A DNA stretch of 64,000 bases from NCBI RefSeq assembly GCF_002245895.1, contig NZ_NPJZ01000001.1:4004501-4068500 (forward strand). The letters run 5' to 3'. Within the stretch, counting starts at the first letter, position 1, and each line of letters begins with the position of its first letter. The notes beneath the pieces are model-generated. The model had not been told where the DNA came from and made no database searches. It saw only the letters and a list, made by a program, of their open reading frames with translations. The position numbers and the translations under genes are program-made. Of this stretch, positions 34,177-42,549 are shown in pieces. Origin of the DNA: Rhodococcus sp. OK302 (GTDB lineage Bacteria > Actinomycetota > Actinomycetes > Mycobacteriales > Mycobacteriaceae).

Positions 34177-34332
34177 GCATCACGCAACTCTTCGAGTTGT
34201 TTCGACCGACAGTGTCGATCTGCGGTTATCACGAGGTTAGCGAGACGAACCGACAAACTATCGAGAGTTCGGACTATCCAGTCTGTTGCAGGACACTAGA
34301 CATGCAGGTAAATACCTGCATATTATCGGGTC

Positions 34333-35105
34333 ATGGAGTCATCGACCGATCTAGTCTTCAAGGCCTTGGCCGACCCGACACGGAGATTCCTGCTCGATTG
34401 CCTCCGAGAAAACAACGGACAGACGCTGGGGGAGCTGTGCGAACGCGTCGCAATGACGCGCCAGTCGGCAACGCAGCACCTGTCCGTACTCGAAGCAGCC
34501 AATCTGGTGAGCAGTGTCCGGCAAGGCCGGGAGAAGCTTCACTACCTCAATCCCGTTCCGCTCGAAGATATTCGGGAACGGTGGATCGATACGTTCGAAC
34601 ATTCACGACTGAGCGCACTCAGCGACATCAAACGACAGGCGGAGGCACACATGACCACCAAGCCCACCTACAAGTACGTCACGTATATCGAGAGTTCGCC
34701 CGAGGCGGTCTGGCAAGCAATCACCGATGCCGACATCTCGGCGTCATACTGGGGCCACAGTAACGTTTCGGACTGGAATGTGGATTCCCCTGGGAACATC
34801 GCCGGATCGACGGGTCCGGCATCGCCGATATCGTCGGCACAGTAATCGAGAGCGAACCGCCACACCGACTGGTCACGACTTGGGCAGCGTCCGACGGTAG
34901 CGGCGACACCTCGTCGCAAGTGACCTTCACTATCGAACCCTTCGGCGCGATAGTGAGGCTCACCGTGATGCACGAGAACCTCGTCGACGAGGGGGAGTAC
35001 AACGATATTTCCCAGGGTTGGCCGGCGGTTCTGTCCAATTTGAAGTCACTCCTCGAAACAGGGCACGTACTACCCGACACTCCTTGGGAGATGCCTTCGA
35101 ACTGA
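34333..35105 (+). pseudogene. ArsR regulator fused to SRPBCC (AHSA1) domain, frameshifted
   Basis: Residues 1-105 are a winged-helix ArsR domain: VFKALADPTRRFLLDCLREN, then MTRQSATQHLSVLEAANLV. It is followed by the start of an AHSA1/SRPBCC domain (YVTYIESSPEAVWQAITDAD). At about 34787 one base is missing in the CCCC run. The first phase ends at 34845, and the next one continues the domain (GSGIADIVGTVIESEPPHRL, DTPWEMPSN) to 35105. Such fusions are one-gene regulators, often of their own small operon. Inactive as read. Confidence 0.8.
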
Positions 35106-35758
35106 TGATCGAATGCCGGTGTAGGGTCATCCCGCGTTCGAAGTAGATCGAAAGTCTGCCCGAACGCCGAGAAACCCTTTCCATGTTCGGAGTGTCAAAT
35201 ATCAGTCAACTACGGAAACATGAAGTTTCCCGAATCTCGGGAAGGGGTCTTAGTTCGCACCATTGCAAACCAGAAACTCACAACCTCACGCCCTCCAAAC
35301 CAATTCACCGCTGCCGCAAGGAGGTCGGGGAGTCGGGTGACGACCCCCGCTCAGTGCACACTGGGGGGAGTGTCCTGAGCGGAAGGGTAAATATGCCGCT
35401 GGTATGGAACTGCGGCAAGGGCAGAAGGGGGCGCTTTTCGTTTACTTCGTTGACATTGGGGGACTTTGGCGCTTTCGCTGCCGTCCCGCGAGGGGCCTCG
35501 GATACGCTAGCCGGCGCGGTTGGCAATTCGGGTGGGAGAGTAGTCTCCTTGCGCAATCGAATCGCGATCAAAAAAGTGGCGGTCGACCCCAATGTGGTCG
35601 ACATTCGAAGCAATCAATATCAGCGGGTGACGGAACCATAGGATTTTCCGAATCTATATCCTAGGTCTACAAGTACCAACGCGACTTCAGTCTCAGCATC
35701 AACGCCACCATTGCCACCACTAATGACTACACAAATCTTCGACCCGCAGGGTGGGTGT
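35106..35758. other. Intergenic region without recognisable genes
   Basis: About 650 bp. Overlapping frames at 35183-35664 have no ribosome site or known motif. The sequence is of lower GC near 35640-35740. I see no repeat or attachment site. Confidence 0.5.
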
Positions 35759-36406
35759 TCAGATCGGCCCTAGCGCTGCATTGTGAGCGGTCAGCAGCGT
35801 GCCAAGTAGGTAGTGACCGTCGGCGCAGTCGAGTGGAATCAGCCCAGCGACGGCCTCGACGGCAGGATGAGAAGAAACGCTGGGGGAGTCGGACAGCATC
35901 CAAGACAGAGTGTTCTCATCGTGTCGGGGCCGATACTGTATTCCGTCGACATCAGGATTCGCTGCGAGTATTGCCGCAGCCCATCGTCGTGTGTGGAGGT
36001 ATCCGGACGGATCGCATTTGGTCAGCCAAGCGCCGGCATTGATTCGCGCTGCACCCGTTCCCGTCAAGTCGACCACCTGCACCGGACGGACAGTCCGAAG
36101 CTCACTAAGTACCCGGTCGACAATCTGAGCACGCGGGATGAGGCGAGGGGAATGATTCACCGGCAGGTTCCGGCACAGCGTCTCGCCCACCGCTGCGGCT
36201 GGGCTGTCGCCGAGATAGAGATATGAGTACGAACCGTCGATACTGTCGAAGCGGCCACCCACACGTACGCGAGGCCTCGCGATGGGGTTGAGATCCGCAG
36301 CGCCACGTGTTGCGCTGTGAATACGCCACAGCGACATACCGACAGGGATTGTGGTGATCAATACAGGAGGTAGCGGCGAGGGTGGATCGGTGTAATCCAA
36401 ATCCAC
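35759..36406 (-). CDS. RES-domain toxin (NAD+ phosphorylase type)
   Basis: 215 residues from a GTG at 36406 whose codon directly follows the upstream stop (TGA-GTG). SLWRIHSATRG, GRFDSIDGSYSYLYLGDSPA, AAVGETLCRN and the segment QYRPRHDENTLSWMLSDSP give the Arg, Tyr, Glu and Ser positions of the RES fold. RES toxins degrade NAD+ and are neutralised by Xre/MbcA/ParS-type antitoxins encoded next door, as here. The second module is at 40653-42088. Confidence 0.85.
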   Translation of the reverse strand: MDLDYTDPPSPLPPVLITTIPVGMSLWRIHSATRGAADLNPIARPRVRVGGRFDSIDGSYSYLYLGDSPAAAVGETLCRNLPVNHSPRLIPRAQIVDRVLSELRTVRPVQVVDLTGTGAARINAGAWLTKCDPSGYLHTRRWAAAILAANPDVDGIQYRPRHDENTLSWMLSDSPSVSSHPAVEAVAGLIPLDCADGHYLLGTLLTAHNAALGPI

Positions 36407-37003
36407 TCAGCCCTGCGTCAGATCGTCGACCATATCGAGCAGATCCTGTTCATGCCCTCCCGTGACCGCGAGTTCGGCGGGCGAACGAGGGTCGTCGGCA
36501 AACGCAGTCGGATTCAGCCACCACGATGCGACGCCCCACGGATCATCTTTGGCGCCAAGGATCCGGTTGATCTGAGCGACGATCGGTCGCACCTTCTGAT
36601 GTTCAGAGTCGAATTGGAAAGCTGGATAAAGCTTCTGCCCCGACGCCGGTAAGGCGATGACGGTACCGGTAGAGGTGAGTCGACTGGCTGTATTTCGACT
36701 TGTCGCAGATCTGCCCAGGACACGACTGACTGCAGTCGAGTCGAGCATCTCGTGCTCTTCGACAATCGAATTGAGTGCAGAGGCAACGATGCGGGTTCGG
36801 GCAACTGCGGCGGCGGCAGGATTCGCTACTGCTGACTCGTGCTGCAATGCCAGTGCAGGTCCCATAGCTAGAAGCGCAGTCACATCATCGCGCACTGGTC
36901 GCAGATTGGGTCGGCGTGAGAACTCCTCGGCAAGTAGCACCACAAGGTCCTGATCCGACAAGGCATGAATCGAATCACGTGCGCGGTCCCGGTCGACGAG
37001 CAT
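36407..37003 (-). CDS. Antitoxin of RES toxin (HTH plus Xre/MbcA-type C-terminal domain)
   Basis: 198 residues from an ATG with an excellent GGAGGTGATG ribosome site. The middle contains a helix-turn-helix-like stretch (STAVSRVLGRSATSRNTASR) followed by GTVIALPASGQKLYPAFQF. The C-terminus (WGVASWWLNPTAFADDPRSP, AELAVTGGHEQDLLDMVDDL) matches the toxin-binding domain found in RES antitoxins (DUF2384/MbcA/ParS type). It directly precedes the toxin gene, so they form one operon. It probably also represses it (typical of the class). Confidence 0.78.
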   Translation of the reverse strand: MLVDRDRARDSIHALSDQDLVVLLAEEFSRRPNLRPVRDDVTALLAMGPALALQHESAVANPAAAAVARTRIVASALNSIVEEHEMLDSTAVSRVLGRSATSRNTASRLTSTGTVIALPASGQKLYPAFQFDSEHQKVRPIVAQINRILGAKDDPWGVASWWLNPTAFADDPRSPAELAVTGGHEQDLLDMVDDLTQG

Positions 37004-37071
37004 GTCATCACCTCCAGTTGTGCCATCAGTGTACCGCGTACCTGCCGTGTCGGCATGCAGGAGAGAACTTA

Positions 37072-37953
37072 CTACGATCCGACAACAGAGCAGAGCGCTG
37101 CGTTGAGTTCGGCAGCCGGCAGCATCGGAAGGGTGTGGTGCGTCGCCGAATCGACAATCGCTGTTCTGACGTGAGGAATCGAAGCCCGTACCAACGCTTC
37201 CAATCGTCGGCTGTCGTGAACCTTGCTCTGCCCGGCAAGAATGACGGTGGTTTCGATAGGCAGCGAAGCCAGAGCCGCCTTGTCGGGGTGCTTCGGCACG
37301 ATCGTCTTCGACTTCGGGAAACTAGCTGCACCGAGAGCGAGCAGCGACAACCAGTCTTCGTCCAGTGACGCGCCATCGGTTTCCCATTCGATGAAGGCGC
37401 GTTCACGCTTTTCGTTCGGACGCAAGAGGATTGGCAACGCGTGCAGGAGGTACTGCGGCTTCATGCCGGCGAAACACGAGTTCGGGTCAATCAGCACCAG
37501 GCGATTCACGGCATCAGGGTTACGTATGGCGTAGGCCAAGGCGATCATCGCACCGTACGAGTGGCTGATCAGGCTGGGGGAGTCGAGCCCCAGACCGTCG
37601 ATGACGCTCTCGAGCCAATCAAGCAGGTCATCGACAGTCTTCACCGACTTGCCGTGGGGGATACTGCGACCGGCGTCTCCGATCAGATCCACCGCGTAGA
37701 CCCTATTGTGTGCGCTGAGCGCACTTGCATTGCCAAACCACACCGTCGAAGTCGCACCAGCGCCCGGGAGCAGAATCACCGGTGGGCCGTCCTGCGGGCC
37801 GCAGGTGATGACATGGGTTGTGCCGTAATCGGATTCGAGTGCCATAGAAGTGGTTCCATTGGGCCACTTGGCAAGGACCGCGTCATAGGCGCGATGGAAA
37901 GCCTCACCAGCATCTGTGGACGCAAACTGATCGATCGATGATCTGATCAACAT
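37072..37953 (-). CDS. Alpha/beta hydrolase
   Basis: 293 residues from the ATG at 37953, six bases after GGAGAG; longer frames upstream run through the operator. Oxyanion region VILLPGAGATS (59-69), nucleophile elbow SHSYGAM (Ser132), a catalytic Asp likely in LVLIDPNSC or DSRRLEAL, and His in SATHHTLPM near the end. The natural substrate is unknown. It is divergent from a MarR gene with a palindrome between them, so MarR very probably controls it. Confidence 0.85.
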   Translation of the reverse strand: MLIRSSIDQFASTDAGEAFHRAYDAVLAKWPNGTTSMALESDYGTTHVITCGPQDGPPVILLPGAGATSTVWFGNASALSAHNRVYAVDLIGDAGRSIPHGKSVKTVDDLLDWLESVIDGLGLDSPSLISHSYGAMIALAYAIRNPDAVNRLVLIDPNSCFAGMKPQYLLHALPILLRPNEKRERAFIEWETDGASLDEDWLSLLALGAASFPKSKTIVPKHPDKAALASLPIETTVILAGQSKVHDSRRLEALVRASIPHVRTAIVDSATHHTLPMLPAAELNAALCSVVGS

Positions 37954-37969
37954 TTCTCTCCATCCTCGT

Positions 37970-37990
37970 TTATCTCGATGATCGAGATAA
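37970..37990. promoter_or_regulatory. Palindromic operator for the MarR regulator
   Basis: TTATCTCGAT, G, ATCGAGATAA: a perfect 10-bp inverted repeat with a single-base centre, in the 77-bp gap between the divergent hydrolase and MarR genes. Size and position are typical for MarR dimers controlling both promoters. Confidence 0.75.
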
Positions 37991-38030
37991 TAGACAATGG
38001 AAGTAAATTCGTCGAGCAAATGGAGTCGAA

Positions 38031-38531
38031 GTGACCGATAAGAAGAAGGCACCGAGCGCCGGTGGCCACGAGATGGTGCATCAGTTGCGTGCACTGGTTG
38101 TTCAGCTGGACTTGTTCGGCGCGGAGTTCGCGACGCAACACCGACTCCACGCCACCGATGTGCGTGCGCTTATCTGCCTTCTCGATGCCGAACGCTCTGG
38201 TCGCCATGCGACACCGGGATGGCTGGGCCAACAGTTGGGCTTGAACTCCGCATCCGTGACAGCCTTGATCGATCGAATGAACAAAAACGGCCTCGTAGAG
38301 CGCGAACGGGATGACAACGACCGCAGACGAGTGCTTCTCGGTGTTACCGACCGCGCGAAGGACCTGGGTTTGTCATTCTTCGGCCCCCTCATCGGGCACG
38401 CCATCGATGTCTTGGAAACCTTCACGCCGCAGCAGTTAGAGACGATCGGTGAGTTCCTGACCAAGATGAGCACGGCGGTCGAGACCACCCGCGCAGATCA
38501 GGCCGGCGCCCACGAACCGTCGGGGGAGTGA
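38031..38531 (+). CDS. MarR-family transcriptional regulator
   Basis: 166 residues from a GTG with GGAG upstream. The winged-helix domain is TPGWLGQQLGLNSASVTALI, then DRMNKNGLVERERDDNDRRR with the wing Asp-Asn-Asp-Arg-Arg. Dimerisation helices lie at both ends. It probably represses itself and the divergent hydrolase through the operator at 37970-37990. Its 3' end overlaps the convergent gene at 38498 by 34 bp. Confidence 0.92.
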   Translation: MTDKKKAPSAGGHEMVHQLRALVVQLDLFGAEFATQHRLHATDVRALICLLDAERSGRHATPGWLGQQLGLNSASVTALIDRMNKNGLVERERDDNDRRRVLLGVTDRAKDLGLSFFGPLIGHAIDVLETFTPQQLETIGEFLTKMSTAVETTRADQAGAHEPSGE

Positions 38532-39505
38532 CACCAAATTCCCATGTCGCCGAGTGCCAGGAAGTCATTGTTCAACCAATACGTTTGGTCGGGATCCCAG
38601 CCGGCGAGAACCGTCGCCCCCGGCTGCTTAGTAAGAGGGATCGTAATCCCCGGCGTCGAGAGATAACCCATCATCGTGAGGTGAACGGCGTCGTAGTCGG
38701 CGACCACGCCGGTCCAATCCGGAATGAACCAGTCGTGATACTGACCAGTGGTGTAATGCCACTCTGAACGACGCGATGCCGGTACAGCGAGGGGATAAGT
38801 ATCGACGAGGTGAGCCCAGTCCGCTGGGCTCGTAATCTCGTACACCCGAGGCGTTCCCTGTACCTGCACTGGCCAGATACGTGCATGTCCCCATCCAAAG
38901 CCGTCCTCTTCAAGCATGAGGTCCATCGCTTCGACGCATTCCCTCGATCGGGTCGTGCGATAAACCCTGTCGGCGAGCGGAATCGACCACCATTCACTAC
39001 CGACATGGCTGTTGGGATCCTCGATCAGATACTCGACAAACTTCGCTTCCTGGGCGAGTGCACGTTCTCGCCATCGCTGCAGTCCGTCGTCTACCGGGTG
39101 AATGAGCAGCGGTAACTCGGCCACATCACGAGTCGAGTCGAACTTCTGGACCAATCGTTGGTTGGCAAGGTCGACGGGCTCGGTCCACCAACTCGCACCT
39201 GCCGACGCCAACAACGTCTCAGCAATTGGCTTCAAAACTGCGACGGTCTCCGGGCGTGCAAACACGATGTCTTCTTCGTCCGGCGGCTGCCAATACTGCG
39301 CGCAATCGACGGCGTATGCCAGAGCATTGAGTATCTCGATTTCGGGCAACTGTTCAATCGCTCGAACATCGACTTTCGCGAGGACATCAAGAACATTGCG
39401 TCGAAGACTGCGATACGAACCATCGCCGTTGCTGCACGCATAGCCGATGTTCGCGCAAAAATGCCGGCCACGCGGCGAATTCATCATCAGTGCAACGGCA
39501 TCCAT
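38498..39505 (-). CDS. Hypothetical protein, paralogue of the next gene
   Basis: 335 residues. It shares its whole layout with the gene at 39515-40537: MMNSPRGRHFCANIGYACSN at the N-terminus, YWQPPDEEDIVFARPETVAV in the first third, EEDGFGWGHARIWPVQVQGT, then WTGVVADYDAVHLTMMGYLS. No signal peptide or membrane helix. No domain I recognise; the Trp/Asp-rich middle and the end (GWDPDQTYWLN) suggest a carbohydrate- or ligand-binding fold at best. It sits next to a RES toxin module and may be part of an accessory (defence- or immunity-like) cassette, but this is unsupported. Confidence 0.7.
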   Translation of the reverse strand: MDAVALMMNSPRGRHFCANIGYACSNGDGSYRSLRRNVLDVLAKVDVRAIEQLPEIEILNALAYAVDCAQYWQPPDEEDIVFARPETVAVLKPIAETLLASAGASWWTEPVDLANQRLVQKFDSTRDVAELPLLIHPVDDGLQRWRERALAQEAKFVEYLIEDPNSHVGSEWWSIPLADRVYRTTRSRECVEAMDLMLEEDGFGWGHARIWPVQVQGTPRVYEITSPADWAHLVDTYPLAVPASRRSEWHYTTGQYHDWFIPDWTGVVADYDAVHLTMMGYLSTPGITIPLTKQPGATVLAGWDPDQTYWLNNDFLALGDMGIWCHSPDGSWAPA

Positions 39506-39514
39506 CTATAAAAG

Positions 39515-40537
39515 CTAGCTGGTAGCTACCCACGGGCCGTCAGGGGAGCGCCGCCATTCCGTCATGGTGTCGCCGAGAGTGATGAAATCGCTGGACAGCC
39601 AGTACGTGACGTCAGGATTCCAGCCGGCAAGCACCGTGGCGCCGGAGTGTCGGGTCAGGGGGATCGTGATCCCCGGAGTCGAGAGATAGCCGGTCATGGT
39701 CAGGTGCACGGCGTCGTAATCGGCAACTACACCGGTCCAATCCGGAACGAACCAGTTTCGGTAGTCGCCGGTGGTGTCGTGCCAAACGAAACGACGCGAT
39801 GCCGGCACAGCGAGGGGATAGGCATCGACCAGGTGAGCCCAGTCTGCGGGACAGGTGATCTCGTAGACACGGGGCGTTCCATGGACGCGCACAGGCCAGG
39901 CACGTGGATAACCCCATCCTGGGCTGTCTTCTTGAAGCATCAGTTCCATCGCGCCGATGCCATCGCGTTCTCGGGTCGTGTCATATACCCCGTCGGCCGC
40001 CGGGATCGACCACCATTGGCCGCCGATATTCCTGTCAGGATCTGCCTTCACGTACTCGACGAACTGTGCTTCGTAAGCCAACATGTGTTCGTGCCAGCGT
40101 TCGAGGCCGTCGCCGAGTTGACGAATGCGCAGGGGCTCCGCGGGCGAGTCAGGAATCGATTCGAATTTCTGCACCACTCGCTGGTTGGCGAGATCGACTG
40201 GCTCACTCCACCAACTGGTGTGCGGTGACTCCAAGATCGCTTGGGCAATCGGCCGCAAGACTGTGAGGACCTCAGGGAGAGCGAATATTTCGTCTTCTTC
40301 GTCCGGTGGCTGCCAATAGCGTGCGACATCCACGGCAGACGACAACACGTCAAGCAGTTCGAACTCCGATAGCTGAGCAATCGCTTGAACGTCGACGTTG
40401 GCGAGGTCGTCAAGGACATCACTCGACGTGTGTCGTCGGTTGTAGCCGGATTCTCCCTTGTTGCTGCAGGCAAAGCCGATATTCGCGCAGAAGAACCGTC
40501 CGCGCGGCGAACCCAGAACTAGTGAGACGAGATCCAT
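39515..40537 (-). CDS. Hypothetical protein, paralogue of the previous gene
   Basis: 340 residues, nine bases upstream of its paralogue and on the same strand, so a tandem duplication in one operon. Conserved pieces are LGSPRGRFFCANIGFACSNK, YWQPPDEEDEIFALPEVLTV, WAHLVDAYPLAVPASRRFVW and DWTGVVADYDAVHLTMTGYL. The two proteins differ mostly in charged loops, suggesting divergence after duplication. The family is unknown to me. Confidence 0.7.
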   Translation of the reverse strand: MDLVSLVLGSPRGRFFCANIGFACSNKGESGYNRRHTSSDVLDDLANVDVQAIAQLSEFELLDVLSSAVDVARYWQPPDEEDEIFALPEVLTVLRPIAQAILESPHTSWWSEPVDLANQRVVQKFESIPDSPAEPLRIRQLGDGLERWHEHMLAYEAQFVEYVKADPDRNIGGQWWSIPAADGVYDTTRERDGIGAMELMLQEDSPGWGYPRAWPVRVHGTPRVYEITCPADWAHLVDAYPLAVPASRRFVWHDTTGDYRNWFVPDWTGVVADYDAVHLTMTGYLSTPGITIPLTRHSGATVLAGWNPDVTYWLSSDFITLGDTMTEWRRSPDGPWVATS

Positions 40538-40652
40538 GTGTCAAAGCTATCCGTCCGCACATGACTGGGCCTGCACTTGTAGGTCGGCGCGGCGTACACT
40601 CAATACACGGTTAGCTTTCATAGCTTGTGCTGCACCGCGAGAAGGAGATCTG

Positions 40653-41396
40653 ATGGTCGCTACACGGAAGCACCACACCAGCAGTTCCACGCCCGAAGTA
40701 CGGCGTGCGCGCCTACATCTGGTTGCCGATCTCACGGAGGCCGACGCCGATGCAGTTCGAGCTGCCGCACACACATCAGCTGAAGAAGCAGACCTGGTGA
40801 TGCAGCGGTTGATCGCCGACCACAAGGTCACCTTGGCTCCGGTTCCGAGTTCCGAAAACGGCGCTGACGAGCTGCTTTCCGCCCTTACGGAACTGCTCGC
40901 CGGATCCAACGCCGGCGACGTTGCACGGGTTGCGTCCGCAGTGTCGGCAGACGGCGATCTTGATGAAGCGTCCTGGGGACCGGCACCAACCCAAGCCGAA
41001 GCGCTTGAAGCCGTCGTGGGGGACTTGTCCGACCAATATGCAGCGCGGGAGTCGCTCGCGGCTACTGGTCTGACCTGTAAGCAGGCCGCACATCTACTGG
41101 GTATCCGCGAACAGGCAATCACAGCCAAAATTGACGAGGGCAAGCTGATCGGCCTTAAGCGGGGACGCGAATGGCGTTTACCGGCTTGGCAATTCGTGCC
41201 GGACAATGCTTCCGGAATCGTTCCACGCCTGGACACGCTACAAGCCGTATTTCCGGGTGGACCGGTGAGCTTGTCGGCCTGGATGAACAAGCCGAGCAAC
41301 GAGTTCGACGGGCGCACCCCATTGCAGGAGCTACTCGCGCACGGACCGGACGGAGTCGTCGCACACGCGAAGCGCCTCACCGCCGCTGCATGGTGA
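40653..41396 (+). CDS. Antitoxin of second RES toxin (HTH/excisionase-like plus MbcA-type domain)
   Basis: 247 residues from the ATG at 40653 with GAAGGAGA nine bases upstream. Residues about 140-180 form a DNA-binding, excisionase-like helix-turn-helix: LTCKQAAHLLGIREQAITAK, then GKLIGLKRGREWRLPAWQF. The C-terminus (LQAVFPGGPVSLSAWMNKPS, TPLQELLAHGPDGVVAHAKR) is the RES-binding domain. A disordered, acidic linker joins them. The stop overlaps the toxin start by 7 bp. Confidence 0.8.
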   Translation: MVATRKHHTSSSTPEVRRARLHLVADLTEADADAVRAAAHTSAEEADLVMQRLIADHKVTLAPVPSSENGADELLSALTELLAGSNAGDVARVASAVSADGDLDEASWGPAPTQAEALEAVVGDLSDQYAARESLAATGLTCKQAAHLLGIREQAITAKIDEGKLIGLKRGREWRLPAWQFVPDNASGIVPRLDTLQAVFPGGPVSLSAWMNKPSNEFDGRTPLQELLAHGPDGVVAHAKRLTAAAW

Positions 41397-42088
41397 AATC
41401 ACTGAGTTCGCCGCAACGACCCCTGTCGGCGGGCGGTGTTCTCTGGCAATGGATTCCGCCCAGTTCAGACCCAGGGGAGTCGTGGCAGTGGTGCCGCGTG
41501 TACCATCGCAGCTCGCATACTCCGGATGGTGCGACCTTCCGATCATTTGGGCCTGTCAGCAGGTTTGACCATCACACACCGAATCCGCCGGCATTAGATC
41601 CCGACGGACGAGCCGTGCTGTACGTCGCGGACAATCTCGCCACAGCGGCAAGTGAGGTCTTCGGTGAGGCCGGTGTCGCACAGATTTGTCCGAACTATCG
41701 AGTCTCGATCGTAGAACCGGCGACATCGCTGGACATGCTTGATCTCGCCGGACCTGGTTCGGCGATGGCGATCGGCGCTTTGCCCGCGCTGGCCCAAGGC
41801 GCAGAACCTCGGGCGTCGACGCAGGAATGGGCCCGGGCGATATTCGAGGATCGACCAGCTGGAGATTCCGTCAGCGGAATTCATTACCGGACTGCGTACG
41901 GCGACGGTGATGCGCTGGCGTTGTGGGATTGCAGTTCGTCGGTGAAGATTCGCCGCGACGCGGCTGGCAACAACCTAGACCATCGACTGCAGCATCCGTC
42001 GTTGTTGCGTCGACTCCAAGTAGAGATGTGGCGACGACGCATCCAAGTCGACACGATTCCGGAATCGGCCTGCGCAAGCTGTCACTGA
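41390..42088 (+). CDS. RES-domain toxin, second copy
   Basis: 232 residues from the ATG at 41390, overlapping the antitoxin gene, so translation is coupled. RES features: WCRVYHRSSHTPDG, then SRFDHHTPNPPALDPDGRAV, LYVADNLATAASEVFGEAGV and a central DALALWDCSS. Its likely catalytic Arg/Tyr/Glu lie at the same relative positions as in the toxin at 35759. An NAD+-depleting toxin is the expected activity of the family; not directly testable here. Confidence 0.85.
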   Translation: MVKSLSSPQRPLSAGGVLWQWIPPSSDPGESWQWCRVYHRSSHTPDGATFRSFGPVSRFDHHTPNPPALDPDGRAVLYVADNLATAASEVFGEAGVAQICPNYRVSIVEPATSLDMLDLAGPGSAMAIGALPALAQGAEPRASTQEWARAIFEDRPAGDSVSGIHYRTAYGDGDALALWDCSSSVKIRRDAAGNNLDHRLQHPSLLRRLQVEMWRRRIQVDTIPESACASCH

Positions 42089-42457
42089 ACGTCAGGGGGA
42101 AGCGCCAGATTGCCGTTACTTGACATAATGTAGATTATCGGCAAATTTATGACCTGCGGATATGGGTGCTGAGTTCCATTCCTGTCCATCGACTTACATG
42201 CGCCTGTACCTGCCGTCTCTGTACCTACGCGCACAGAGATTTACCCTGCCGGGCTCCGTGTGTACCTAGCCTGACAGTTGGCGGGGTTCACACGCCCCTC
42301 GGACTTCTGCCGAGCCGGATCCACGGCTAGGTGATCCCGCCGCGTACCCCTGGCCCCTTGAACCGGCAGGCATGAACGGGGCCGATACAGGCACTCGGCA
42401 CATCCCGATACGGCAGTGAGTCGAATCTGGATCGAACACCCCTGTCGCAGTCCCCTT

Positions 42458-42488
42458 ACCTCAATACGTCACTGTGACGTATTGAGGT
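42458..42488. promoter_or_regulatory. Perfect 14-bp inverted repeat upstream of the diguanylate cyclase
   Basis: ACCTCAATACGTCA, CTG, TGACGTATTGAGGT. Such a symmetrical element 60 bp before a gene start fits an operator for a dimeric regulator; a terminator for the RES toxin operon is less likely because no T-run follows. The rest of 42089-42549 holds no gene I can support. Confidence 0.55.
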
Positions 42489-42549
42489 GTGAGTACCCGG
42501 CGCGCGTCATCGAACAATTCGGAATACCGACTAGGATCGGCGACATGCT

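Noticed and set aside
35183..35664. Two overlapping plus-strand frames in an intergenic region
   Set aside because: No ribosome site, no motif, mixed composition; not reported as genes.
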